DNA of 64,000 nucleotides from Niebla homalea. Lineage: Eukaryota; Ascomycota; Lecanoromycetes; Lecanorales; Ramalinaceae. The first letter of the stretch is position 1. Each line of letters starts with the position of its first letter. Both the position numbers and the translations under genes were made by a program. The stretch is from contig JAHGAU010000023.1 of the NCBI GenBank assembly GCA_019925105.1, forward strand, positions 248,001-312,000, read 5' to 3'. The notes below the pieces were generated by a model, which was given only the letters and a program-made list of their open reading frames with translations, made no database searches and was not told the origin of the DNA. Shown one piece after another: positions 32,148 through 42,718 of this stretch.

Positions 32148-33595
32148 ATGTCGCGCTGCAGTCTCCTCCGCGTTTCTACACCACTTCTGCAAGTATCAGG
32201 ACCCTCCACCTTCCCACGCGCTCTTCCACAATGCCTTCACCGCACACGCCAACACCAACAAAAAAAACAACAAAAACAGTCACAACCCTACAGCACCACC
32301 CCTTCCTCCATAAAATCCCAAGAGGCCGCCCTTCAAACCCTCCCCAACATCTCCCCGGCCTCCCTCACCACCACGCGGACCACGACCCCCAAACCCATCC
32401 TCCCCCCCTCCGAACTCATCTTCGGCCACAACTTCACCGACCACATGCTCTCCATCGAATGGACCGCCTCCGCCGGCTGGCTCGCCCCGCGGATAACGCC
32501 CTACCAGAATCTATCCCTCGATCCCGCGACCTGCGTATTCCACTACGCGTTCGAGTGCTTTGAGGGGATGAAGGCGTACAAGAACCCCGCGGGCGAGATC
32601 TCCCTCTTCCGGCCGGACAAGAACATGGCGCGGCTGAACAGCGGCGCGGCGAGGATCGCGCTGCCGGAATTCGACGGCGCGGCGCTGATCGAGTTGATCA
32701 AGGAGTTGGTGCGGCTGGATGAGCGGTTCATACCTGCGTATGTCTCTTTACCCCCCCGCCCCCACTTTCCCGTCTTCACACGATTCCCTCTACTCTTCCC
32801 CGCCGGAGCTCACAACAAGCACCCAACCAATCGGTCTCCTCACTGACGACACCACCCCCTTGTGGGGGACAATTCAATTGTAGTGAAAAGGGCTACTCCC
32901 TCTACCTCCGCCCCAACCTAATTGGCACGCAACGCACCCTCGGGGTCGGCCCCCCCGGTTCCGCCCTCCTCTACGTCATCGCCTCCCCCGTCGGCCCTTA
33001 CTACCCCACCGGCTTCCGCGCCGTCTCCCTGGAAGCCACCACCTACGCCGTGCGCGCCTGGCCGGGCGGCGTCGGCGACCGCAAGCTGGGCGCCAACTAC
33101 GCGCCCTGCATCGTCCCGCAGCTGCAGGCGGCGAAGCGGGGCTTCCACCAGAATCTGTGGCTGTTCGGCGAGGAGGAGGTCGTGACGGAGGTGGGGACGA
33201 TGAATTTCTTCGCGTGTGTGAGGGATGGGCGGACCGGCCAGAGGGGCTTGTACACGGCCCCGCTGGATGGGACCATCTTGGAGGGGGTGGTGCGGGATAG
33301 CGTGTTGGATCTGGCGAGGGAGCGGTTGGTGCCGCACGGGTGGGAGGTCAAGGAGGAGAGGTTTACGATGGGGTGGTTGGCCGAGGCGGCCCAGGAGGGG
33401 AGGTTGTTGGAGTGCTTCGGGACGGGAACCGCGGCGGTGGTGAGTCCTGTGCGGAAGATCGGGTGGAGGGGGAAGATGATTGAGTGTGGGTTGAAGGAGG
33501 ATGAGGAGGCGGGGGAGGTTGCGGCAATCATGAAGGGGTGGATTGACGCAATTCATTATGGGGAGGAGACGCACGAGTGGAGTGTGAAGGTGTAG
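32148..33595 (+). CDS. Mitochondrial branched-chain-amino-acid aminotransferase
   Basis: A PLP enzyme that interconverts Leu, Ile and Val with their 2-oxo acids, using glutamate/2-oxoglutarate. Two exons (32148-32737 and 32884-33595) give 433 aa. The first 55 or so residues are Arg/Ser/Gln-rich with few acids, as in a mitochondrial presequence. Fold-IV blocks follow: FHYAFECFEGMKAYK, LFRPDKNMARLNSGAAR, EKGYSLYLRPNLIGT (just after the intron) and LYVIASPVGPYY. The PLP lysine is Lys264 in GGVGDRKLGANYAP, and EVGTMNFF is also present. The ending EETHEWSVKV matches the family's usual close (HPWSVKV-like). Codons are strongly G/C-ending. The 3' end converges with the ethanolamine kinase gene. Confidence 0.95.
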
Positions 33596-34007
33596 TCTAG
33601 GGAGAAGAAATGGTGGCTACGTCTCTAAAATTTTGCATCGATTTCAGAGGTGGTACTTTTGAGCGAATTTCCGCGCTGGATAGAGCCATGCAGAGAGCGT
33701 TCAGCAATGAACCAGGAATGATCTTGGAGGGACTGCACATAATCTGGGAGATCATTATATTGATACTTTGATATATGACTTTTGGGCTTGTTGAAAAAGT
33801 GCCAACCCACGCACCTTGTCAAGCAGCCTGTCGGCTTGCCTCCCAGGCCAAATGATGCCGGGTGAAAAACGAGGGATGTTGAAACCCGTCGATGTAAGAT
33901 AAGCTACTGCACAGGCTTCAGAGCGCTTCCTCGCCTGATCAGAAAAGAGAATCAGATTCCTTTCTCCGCCCGCCTCCTCCCTAAAGCTGGAGGGATGAAG
34001 GCTATCT
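33596..34007. other. Convergent 3' spacer
   Basis: About 410 bp between convergent stop codons. The minus-strand frame here is not supported as coding. Confidence 0.5.
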
Positions 34008-35429
34008 TCATTCCTGAGCCCACCTCCTTTCTCGAAGAGGTTGCTCAGCACCTTTCTTCTCTCTGCTACCGTCCTGCTCGGCCCTCCAATCCCAGTACTC
34101 TGCCAGCCTGACTTCCGCGTATGACGCGTAATCAAAGTCGATTTGCGATATGGTAGCCTGGATGAGAGCCCAGATCCCCCAGTAGAGCCCAGGGATGCCC
34201 CTGAATTTGTCAACTTCGCCGAAAAGCCGCGAGACGTAATCGATTTCTGGACTCAGAGTCGTATGCGAAGTGTAGCTGGCGATATACTCCTGAAGAAAGG
34301 CCTTGCGTGTCGAACGTGTAGGGAGGACATTGTAGTCACACTCAAAACCTCCCCATTCGGAGAAATGGTTGGCCAAGTCAAATGCGGCGGGGGATGGCGT
34401 GGCATATTCGTAGTCGATGAAAGAGACAGACTCGACAATGGGCTCTTCATTGACTGGGATTCGAGGTACGACAATGACATTACCGCTCAGGAGATCACAG
34501 TGAGCGAAGACGAGCTGCATCTGTTAAATCGCAGTCACGTGATGATTTCAGGGGAAGCCGTACGCCGTTGCCTCCCAATCCTTTTGTACTCCCCAGCTCA
34601 GCGACAGATCGCTCAAGTTCTCTTTGCAGACTGTCCCGTCGTTGGATTTCGGTAGGGGTTTTGTGCGGAAGAGCAAAGATCCATTTCTGCATGACGGTCC
34701 AGACATTCGGTACCGGCTTCCGAGGGGAGATGGCATTGATTTTGTCCAGTTGACTGGGGGATGTCGAAGGTAGTTGAGCGAGTGGTAGGACGACGCTGTC
34801 TTTGATGGCCGCTGTTCGACCATCAGCCACGATGGGTAAGCGAGCATGCCATTGAGCGATCTTTTGGGCGACTCCTCGCCACACAGGTTCCTTTGTCAAG
34901 TCTGAGGATGTGCATGGTTGACCGCGAATGAATCTGTACAGCAGGCCGTTCTGGAAACGGGCAAGGAGTGGGGGGGCCAGGCCATGTTGTGCCAGTATCG
35001 AGTGTGAGGTTGTCTCGCCTGAATTCTCATGAGTTCTGATTGATAGGTCTAATAAGTAATTTTGTAAGGATAAGCGACGCACGTTCACGGTCGATCAACA
35101 CTTCTGTGCCATTGCCATATGCTCGTAACAGGACTGCCTCCTTGTCCAATTGCTCTTCAGAAATGCCAGGTCTTCTCTTGACCGCTTTCATGAGCTACGA
35201 GACATTTAGTGCCTGGTTGGAATTGATGGATTGTGGGAATCTTCACAGTGTTGGTGATGCCATCCTTGAATCGAGTGAATTCGATCTTTCCATCAGCTTG
35301 ACCCCACTCTGGCAAAAGGGCGAGGATGAGCCGCGTGGCTGAGGCATCCGACTCCTCAACGCGATAGGCGAGTGGAAGGGATCGAATCTCTTTGTTGTGA
35401 AGGCCATTGCTGGGGCTAGAGGCAGACAT
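34008..35429 (-). CDS. Ethanolamine kinase (choline/ethanolamine kinase family)
   Basis: The first step of the CDP-ethanolamine (Kennedy) route to phosphatidylethanolamine: ethanolamine plus ATP gives phosphoethanolamine. Four exons (35429-35247, 35194-35083, 35018-34564, 34520-34008) give 420 aa. Visible blocks are FKDGITNTLMKAV (nucleotide loop, across intron 1), LVFAHCDLLSGNVIV (Brenner-type catalytic loop, Asp259, Asn264) and SFIDYEYATPSPAAFDLAN (metal-binding Asp286). The end, GLYWGIWALIQATISQIDFD, is typical of fungal and animal ethanolamine kinases and favours that call over choline kinase. Intron 3 is only 43 nt (34563-34521), at the lower limit for fungi; without it the frame hits stops. 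It is divergent from the 7-TM gene. Confidence 0.9.
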
Positions 35430-36525
35430 GGATAGTGGCCCTCATTAGAGATGCAACTTGAGTCTATGTGTGTGATCGGTTGATGGCTGTAGCCCCACAT
35501 TCTGGTCGCGTGAGCAATTGCACACCTGAGATCAGAAGACTGGAATTTCGGAAGGGAGGATAGAGGGCTGGAGGCGAGAGCAGGGTAATCAGTGAGACCA
35601 TGGCACCTACCGGATGCGGACATATGTACCTGGTTTCACGTTGACATTTGATTGTCAAGCTCGTTTCAAACGAATGTGGGAAACGATTAACGAACAAGTA
35701 CGGGATCCGTACTACTCCCACGCCCCAAGTCCCAACTCCCAACAGATTCAGGCTGCATGAATTGTGGGGTATGGGGGAATTGTGTGATTGGTCTGATGAT
35801 TGTCACTGGCGGTCCGCGACTCCGCGTACCTCGTTGCTTGGCTCGATGTCAATAATTGCTCGCTAAAGCTCCCTAGCACTGAGGCTAGCAAGCCTAGAAA
35901 GGTAGGTAAGAAAAAGCACTATACTACTGGGAGACTGGCCTTGCTAGCCTCACTAGAATCAATGCTACTGCCCTTTTAGGCTCTAGCTTCACATCTGTCC
36001 CGTCCCGCCCAATCTTGCGTGCCCGTGCAGCGTCACAGCGTGTCTGCAGTCTGCACGAGGCAGCTTTTCAGGGTCGAAACGTGGATGGCATCACTACATG
36101 CGCTCCAATAAGAGCCCTCTCTTCACATGAAATACGCCACAAAATCACAATTGAATTTTGGGAATTGTTCCTAGCCCTTCACATAGTTAACGATTGGTGG
36201 GAATTGCATAGGATCATTAGTACGATGTGGGTGAAGAATCTCTCGATCTCGTTTGACTTCTCGCCTCTCCATTCTCCATCCATTGTGCCTGTTCATCATC
36301 ATGGCTCATGGCTCATGGCCTCGGAGTTGCCTTTGATAATAATCCCCTTGTGCCGTCTCTCTCTTTCATCGCAAAGATCATGCCTCTCCGTCTTTCCTTC
36401 TGATGAACGCACCAGCTGGCATTCATTCAGTCGCAAGTGAAATTTCATATATCATCATGACATCCAACATCTAGACCGTACTTTTCCCCCTTGGCACAAC
36501 CGGCTACGCATTACATTATCTCAAG
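35430..36525. promoter_or_regulatory. Divergent intergenic region
   Basis: About 1.1 kb between the ethanolamine kinase and 7-TM gene starts. No gene is supported. A CT-rich stretch precedes the 7-TM gene's ATG, as is common for fungal promoters. Confidence 0.5.
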
Positions 36526-38181
36526 ATGTCAAAATATTCTCCTTATTCCATCAATGAAAGTCAGCCTCCTAAATGGCTACCACAAGAGCAGATAGCAGCT
36601 GCAGCCTTCCTTGGGGTTGCCTTCTGGCTTTGCTTGGACACGCAAGTCTGTATCATTCGGACATTTAAGAAGCGAAGCGGTCTGTACTACTGGACCATCC
36701 AGCTTTCAGTCATCGGCACCTTTATCGATGCCTTCGGGGTCGTCTTCAAATATTTCACCCCGGGGGCCACACATTACTGGTGGCTGTATACCCTCTTCTT
36801 GTTGGCCGGCTGGGGCGTCTATGCACCAGGGCAACTGCTCGTGCTCTACTCGCGCCTCCATCTGGTCAACAGTGTGTCATGGATTCAAAGAGTAACGTTT
36901 TGGACCATCCTCTCCACCGTCTTTACCTGTATCCTGCCCACCTGGATTGTAATATGGCACTCCTACAACCCCGATCCCGCAATCTCCTCGCTTTGGTCGC
37001 CAAGGAATGCCATTGTGGAGCGATACACTCAGCTTGCCTTCACCATTGTGGAATTCATGATCAGTGGTACCTACATTTACTCCCTCCTCGGCCTCCTATC
37101 TCATAAAGCGACTGTTCGCCAAAGGCGCATCATGAAGGACCTCATCTACGTCAACATCCTTTGCGTGACCTTTGACATCATTACAGTCCTTCTCATCTAT
37201 CTCAATCGCCTCGGCATCAGCCATCCCATCCAGACCTTTTCCTATGCTCTCAAGCTCAAATTGGAGTTTCTGGTGCTCAATCAACTGATGGCCGTTGCCG
37301 CAAGAGGCATTCAGCGCAAGTCCTGGGAACAACGGCGATACAATACTGTAGACGAGCCTGACAGTTTCTCCGCCCAATGCCGCCAATGGGCCGGAAGGGG
37401 CGCAAGTCCCAAGGACCAGCTGACTGAGCGCGAAAAAGAGAATTCGACAGACCCTCCAAAGAATCAATCGTCGGGCCCACTCCCCGTGCCACCGCCCCCA
37501 GTATCCAGGGCAAGTCATGCGTCCGAGTCATCTATAGTCTCGCTTCCGCCGCCAGATGATTTTGATGCCTCGAATATTGACGAGCTCAAATTCGGAAAAG
37601 ATCCAAGGTTAAGCTTGCGAACATTCTTCGACGCCAACGAGTCATCCTCAAGGTTGGATCTGCCTCAAAGCGAGCCGCCGCCCAATGAACAACCACTTCA
37701 TGGGCGCCCCAGCCAGACCTTCTCCGGCGAGACATTGTCGACCCCGAAGGGCGAAATTCGGGAAGAAACCCCGCATCTATTCCCTCGGACACGAAGTAGG
37801 GCAGGTAGCCAGGTCGGCACGGGTAAGAGCAGGAGCAATCTCTTCCAATCAATTGCCGACAAGATCGCCGAGCGTCGGAATGGACAACACCATCGTCAGG
37901 CCGACGATCAAGAGAACCGCCGCAGCAGCAGCCAGACTATTGTAAATAAAAACATCAATAGAGGCGAAGGCTTACGGAAGAGGTCGGAGGCTCATGATCC
38001 CAATCGAGACCCCCCTAATGCCACGATTCGAATGCCAAAGCCGAGAAAGACACGGCATGATGATGATGAGGATGATACGGAGGAAATAGGTGTGCATATG
38101 TGGGAGAGACGTGGGACAATCGTATTGGAGGCACCGTGGCTGGAGGCTGCAAGGAATCCAGAGAGGAAAGAGGACGTGTGA
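36526..38181 (+). CDS. Seven-transmembrane fungal protein (DUF7703-like)
   Basis: Single exon, 551 aa. The first 265 residues carry about seven hydrophobic helices, for example AAAAFLGVAFWLCLDTQVCI, LYTLFLLAGWGVYAPGQLLV, VTFWTILSTVFTCILPTWIV and LIYVNILCVTFDIITVLLIY. They are followed by LKLKLEFLVLNQLMAVAARG and a polar cytosolic tail of about 280 residues rich in Ser, Arg, Pro and Asp. The arrangement and the loop LYSRLHLV match fungal integral membrane proteins grouped as DUF7703, which resemble GPCRs. No ligand or pathway can be named. The tail ends TEEIGVHMWERRGTIVLEAP then WLEAARN, an ordered-looking motif that may bind a partner. Confidence 0.75.
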   Translation: MSKYSPYSINESQPPKWLPQEQIAAAAFLGVAFWLCLDTQVCIIRTFKKRSGLYYWTIQLSVIGTFIDAFGVVFKYFTPGATHYWWLYTLFLLAGWGVYAPGQLLVLYSRLHLVNSVSWIQRVTFWTILSTVFTCILPTWIVIWHSYNPDPAISSLWSPRNAIVERYTQLAFTIVEFMISGTYIYSLLGLLSHKATVRQRRIMKDLIYVNILCVTFDIITVLLIYLNRLGISHPIQTFSYALKLKLEFLVLNQLMAVAARGIQRKSWEQRRYNTVDEPDSFSAQCRQWAGRGASPKDQLTEREKENSTDPPKNQSSGPLPVPPPPVSRASHASESSIVSLPPPDDFDASNIDELKFGKDPRLSLRTFFDANESSSRLDLPQSEPPPNEQPLHGRPSQTFSGETLSTPKGEIREETPHLFPRTRSRAGSQVGTGKSRSNLFQSIADKIAERRNGQHHRQADDQENRRSSSQTIVNKNINRGEGLRKRSEAHDPNRDPPNATIRMPKPRKTRHDDDEDDTEEIGVHMWERRGTIVLEAPWLEAARNPERKEDV

Positions 38182-40229
38182 AGCCCTCCGTTTTTACACA
38201 GGTCTTCGAAATATAATGAGGGCCGAACAGCAGCCTCTGTTAACACTCGGGTTCTACATGCGGAAGCGCAATCAAATCTGCATGATCAGATGAAAACAGT
38301 TGTTCAGGTTGCATTGTAGTTTCTTGATGTCATGATGGAGACCTCAAGTCAGATCGAATCGGTGACAGCACGGGCACAGACCTCTGGAGCTGTGTCAACT
38401 GGGCCATGATTGCGTTTCCTCGGGTCCTTACGGTCACCTTCCTCGCAGCAAACGGGGACTCAGCAAGACTCAATTCTTGTGCGTTCTAGCCATAATGGCA
38501 TTGTTCACGGCTCTAAACGTGCTGTCAAACCTTGACATCGAAGTACAGCAAGGACACTCCAACAGGGAGGCCCAACATGATATCGCAGCGACCGTCTCTT
38601 ATCTATCGAAGTCTGGCCAACGACTTTGTTCTCCCCCAGCCTCCTCCACTGCCAACAATCCAATGTGTCCTAGCGGCTTGCATATCTTGAGCCGCCAGTC
38701 TTTATTTGAAGCCAGCAACTCCCTTTGCTGGCTGCCTCCCCTACTCATACCTCATCATTGGCGTTGCCACTCCTGGACAACATCAAGAAATCGCCCCGTT
38801 CGAATAGTGCAAGCCGGCACACATATGGGAAGGCGCAAGCCTGAACGATAGCCACGTCTTCCTTCTTGCCGATCATAAGAGGATCCAGAATTACCGAACT
38901 GGCGGACGTTACTACACCATCTCTGCACCTTTCTTCTCCCAACTGATCCACTGCCCAGAGCTGGCACATGCGACAGCCCCGGGGCCAGGATGCGAGTGAA
39001 ACCAATGGTGGAGACCCCATCTATTGAGCGAGGGCACGCACCTTACTTCTTCCACTAACCACAACGGGACCTAGATGGTAAGAGCCAGCAGAAGACGAGC
39101 GCGGCCTTTTTCCCAAATGTATATATATGAGATCGTGATCGCAAGGTAGCATAGTGATACCCCCCCCGCACTTATAAATCTGAAGCCATTTTCCAACTAC
39201 AATTACAAACTGCAATATTCTTCCCTCCACACAACCTGATATGACTCAAGTATTTCAATTGGCGTACGCATCCCGCTGCCCCGTCAACCCACGCACGTAG
39301 AAGCCCAGCACGAAGATACTATACCGTACAGGGGGAAAAGACAGCGTCACCACACCCCCGCCCATACTACCTAACCAAAAGAAACCCACACAAAACAGCC
39401 AACAACAATAACAACCATCAGCAATTGTAACCCCGCACGTAACCTCGCGGAGAAAGTAGTTTTTCCCTGAAATTCTCCATGCACATTGCGCCAAAACCCC
39501 AGTGTCGGTCGTCAGATGGCCGTGTGCACACACACACACACACACCCCGTCAACGAGGATGCCGTTGACGGTTGTTTCACTCCTAACCGTGGGGGGGGGG
39601 AGGTTGTGAGTTTCTTGGTTATTTGATGTAGAGGTACAGGATAGGGCGAGGAAGATTGTATAGAGGACCGGGGGATGAAGGTGTGGTTAGTAAGTATTCT
39701 CTTGTTTTTCGATGTAGGAAGATGGTGGGGAAACTAATAAGAAAAACAATGGAGGGCATGATGGGGGGGACGATTAGGGAGGTAAACGGAGCGGATGTGG
39801 GTTTCCCCCCTTGATGGTAGGCACGATGTCAGTAGGGTTTGGTAGAGGAGGGAGGAGGGAGGGGTAAAGGTTTTGTTGGTTGGTGGAATGTAAAGTTGCG
39901 TTTCGGGATAGGTAGGTAGAGGGATGGGGGGGAAGACGGCGTCAAGATGATGCTATGCAACGGGGAGGGGTGGGGATGAGCGTTATAAGGGTGGCCATAT
40001 CGAGAAGATGGAGGGGTTTACTGTCGAATAGTCGTGGCCGGTGGATGAGGAGAAAATGGGCCTCGAATTTTTGCTGTTTGGGTACGGGGATCTGGGATCG
40101 GAGAGGGGACTGTTGCTTGCTTGAGGTCGTGTTTTATGGTTGGCTCGGGCATGTTTTCGGGCATTTATGGGGGTTTCGAGGTCTGATTGTGTGGTCAACG
40201 GAGTATGCTTGAGGGGGGCGATCCAACCG
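38182..40229. other. Gene-poor intergenic region
   Basis: About 2 kb with no supported gene. It contains a (CA)n microsatellite at about 39526-39545, poly-C/poly-G runs (around 39163 and 39591), and G-rich plus-strand DNA at 39590-39960. Short frames here give low-complexity products. Confidence 0.55.
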
Positions 40230-40862
40230 TTATCGGAGACTTCGCTGGAAACTAAAGTAGAGACGACATGATATTGTTTGCTTCCCATCTACTGTGCGTC
40301 CCTGAACACCTTGCTCAAGTCTATCTCCTGCATCCAGTTCGCCTCTCCCCGATGGTGGCGGACTCTTCGTCAGTGTGAGAGTAAAAAACGCCGTGCCTTC
40401 CAGGCTTGCTTCCAAGGTCAAGCTCTGCCACCCCTCCTCCCGAATCGTCGGCCAAAGCCCGTCCTTGATGACCCTCCCAATAGTCCTCCATGAGATCTCT
40501 CGGCCACTCGGTCGAATTCGCTTGTAAAGTCCATACAGGTAGAAGCCATCTGACAAAGGGCCTGCACTGAAGCCCGAACCTTCCGTGACGGAGGCGCTGA
40601 TGGGGGCAGTCGGGTTGTGAATGTAGATCGCTACCATCGCCGCAGACATGAGTGTGAGGAATGACTTCCGGCTCATGAGGTCGAGCCCGCGGGTGCACTC
40701 GAATGCTATCTCTGGCTCATTTGTTGCTGGATTCAGAAAGGTAGTAGTGCTTGAACCTTGCGGCTGCTGGCGTACGCGGAGCTTTGATTTCTGCGGCGGA
40801 GCGCCTTTGCTCATTGTGCTGACGTCTTTCGTGAGGTCGTCTACCATGGTATTATGATTCAC
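40230..40862 (-). CDS. Small hypothetical protein, probable paralogue of the next gene
   Basis: An open frame of 210 codons starting MNHNTMVDDLTKDV. After a polar N-terminus (about 60 residues) there is SRKSFLTLMSAAMVAIYIHN, a probable membrane anchor or late signal. The following region includes YLYGLYKRIRPSGREISWRT and LEGTAFFTLTLTKSP. It shares the layout SR..LTLM - hydrophobic - P.S A with the gene at 40990-41518, suggesting an old tandem duplication. I do not recognise a family. The last 40 residues may be read-through of an unseen intron, so the 3' end is unsure. Confidence 0.45.
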   Translation of the reverse strand: MNHNTMVDDLTKDVSTMSKGAPPQKSKLRVRQQPQGSSTTTFLNPATNEPEIAFECTRGLDLMSRKSFLTLMSAAMVAIYIHNPTAPISASVTEGSGFSAGPLSDGFYLYGLYKRIRPSGREISWRTIGRVIKDGLWPTIREEGWQSLTLEASLEGTAFFTLTLTKSPPPSGRGELDAGDRLEQGVQGRTVDGKQTISCRLYFSFQRSLR

Positions 40863-40989
40863 TATTGTGGAAGGAGGACTGGTCAGTGAAGAAATAAACT
40901 TGCCAATATATCCAACCCTTCCAGCCTACAGAACTTAGTAGATCGGTGCCGACCAGAATCGCGCTCCGTCTTCTAGTTCCCGGGAAAGT

Positions 40990-41518
40990 TTAAGCATCTT
41001 TATACAGGCCCAACCAAAATCCTGCGTCGTAATATTTGGGCCGCGATACGATGGCTAAGATGAAGAGCTCGGTCTCAGACCCGCGGATGAGTGGACCGAA
41101 GGAAGTAATAATAGTACCTAGAATTTCAAGAGGCTCGGGGCGTATCCATTGCCGGTACATGCTGGTCCACAGGAGATGCGTAAGATTTCGTGGTGGTATA
41201 TCTTCCTCGGTATCGGGTTCAGGCACAAGATAGAGATTTAACGAAGTCTCTGGTGAGAAAAGAGTTGTGAGTAAGGCATTCGTGCCAGCGACAGGAGCAA
41301 GCGGAGGGATTACCCCTGACCTTGTATTGAGGAGTATAGCTGTAGCGGATATTGGATAATAGCAAAAAGTCAGAAGACCTGTCAAGGCCATTAGGGTAAG
41401 CATTCTGGTGTAAGTTGTAGCTATTCGTCCTTGCCATTTCGCTGCCTACATACCTCGAAGAAGCCAAGACAGTCTCGCCCTTAGGATCGCTCCATTCTGG
41501 GCCGCTCCACTGCCACAA
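40990..41518 (-). CDS. Small hypothetical protein with hydrophobic N-terminal segment
   Basis: Two exons (41518-41454 and 41404-40990) joined by a 49-nt intron with good borders (GTATGT..ACACCAG) give 159 aa. After MWQWSGPEWSDPKGETVL comes a hydrophobic stretch, LTLMALTGLLTFCYYPISA. The rest includes one N-glycosylation-type NLT and ends DAGFWLGLYKDA. No family is recognised. It is probably related to the neighbour at 40230-40862. More 5' exons are possible. Confidence 0.45.
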
Positions 41519-42718
41519 TTGTTTTGTTTCTCAAGCAGTATGCGCGTGGCTATGTGAGACTGCATTGTGAGTTAAACAAATGTCTTTTTGGATTGAAAAA
41601 CGACGCAATGTAGGAGGTCACTCCATGGTAAAAGCATCGTTTTTTTCTATTGTCGACCAGCCAGAAACAGACATGCCTTGATAACCTTCACAAATAATGA
41701 TGGCAAATGAAGTACCCGAACTCAAGTCCTATGGTACTTACGTAGTGCAGGTGTTACCTGACCCATGTGGTGATCGCTCACAAACCTCACAATCAGGTTT
41801 CAATCAAGCCTTTCTTCTGGCGTTGTATGCGGGGGATCAAATTCATGCATAGACTCCCCCCTAACCTGAAGACTTGAAGTCATTTGGACACACTACTGGG
41901 ACAGGCATCATACCGAAAGGGCAATTGTCCCTCCCTTTCGTCGCATGAAATTGGGGGCAATCAGGAAGCTCGTCCCCGTGGGGAAGCGAAGGCGGGTTTT
42001 GGGTTCGCGCCAGACTGCTGTGGATAAGAAGGGTCGAGAGTTTCCGGAATTGCTCGCTCGATCGTTGATTGGATGGCTGGAAGGATACATATTGTTAGGT
42101 GAGATGCTAGCCATTTTTTAGCCTGACAAGTAAGGCTGCAGCTTGCACGCCGGCTGCCCTCGTTTTTGGGCGGGATGGGAGATGATATCAGTGGCCTCCA
42201 AGATCACGATTGGGGATGAGGGCAAAGACGGCCTCCAAAGTACGCACACACTCAAGACACTTCAAGTCTTGCGGTATCAGATCTACACTTTGGGGTCTAG
42301 TGTTTCGTGGCGTTTGATTGTACGTCGACAACTTCACACGAAATTCTCCATTCACCATTGGATCTACCCAAGCCTTAGCATCAAGTCACTTCGAAGAGTA
42401 TGAGCTGTGCCTTGGAATGCATCCCGATTAGCGTCGTTCCTCCCGAAGACAAAGTGTATCAGCAATAAAGGTTCAGGTTTTTGTTTGCCCTCAGGGTCTA
42501 TCTCTGTTTTGGCCGTACAGCCTCAATAAGTGACAACCGCTGGCTTGCCTGGAATTCCAAAGCTCTAGTACACATTCCCCGTTTCTCCCTGTGGGCTCTT
42601 CGTTCCGGCCATAATGAACTTTAGGGGACAACTCCCTCTACTCCATTCTCGGGACATCGACAGCATGCCATCATCAGTGCGGCTGATCCTTGCAATTGCA
42701 AATCCTACTCAATGTTTC
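41519..42718. other. Intergenic region
   Basis: About 1.2 kb with no gene I can support. It separates the small hypothetical pair from the secreted protein gene. Confidence 0.5.

Noticed and set aside
39255..39545. Cys/Val-rich minus-strand frame starting in the CA repeat
   Set aside because: Its start lies in a (CA)n microsatellite and the rest has no domain or conserved pattern.
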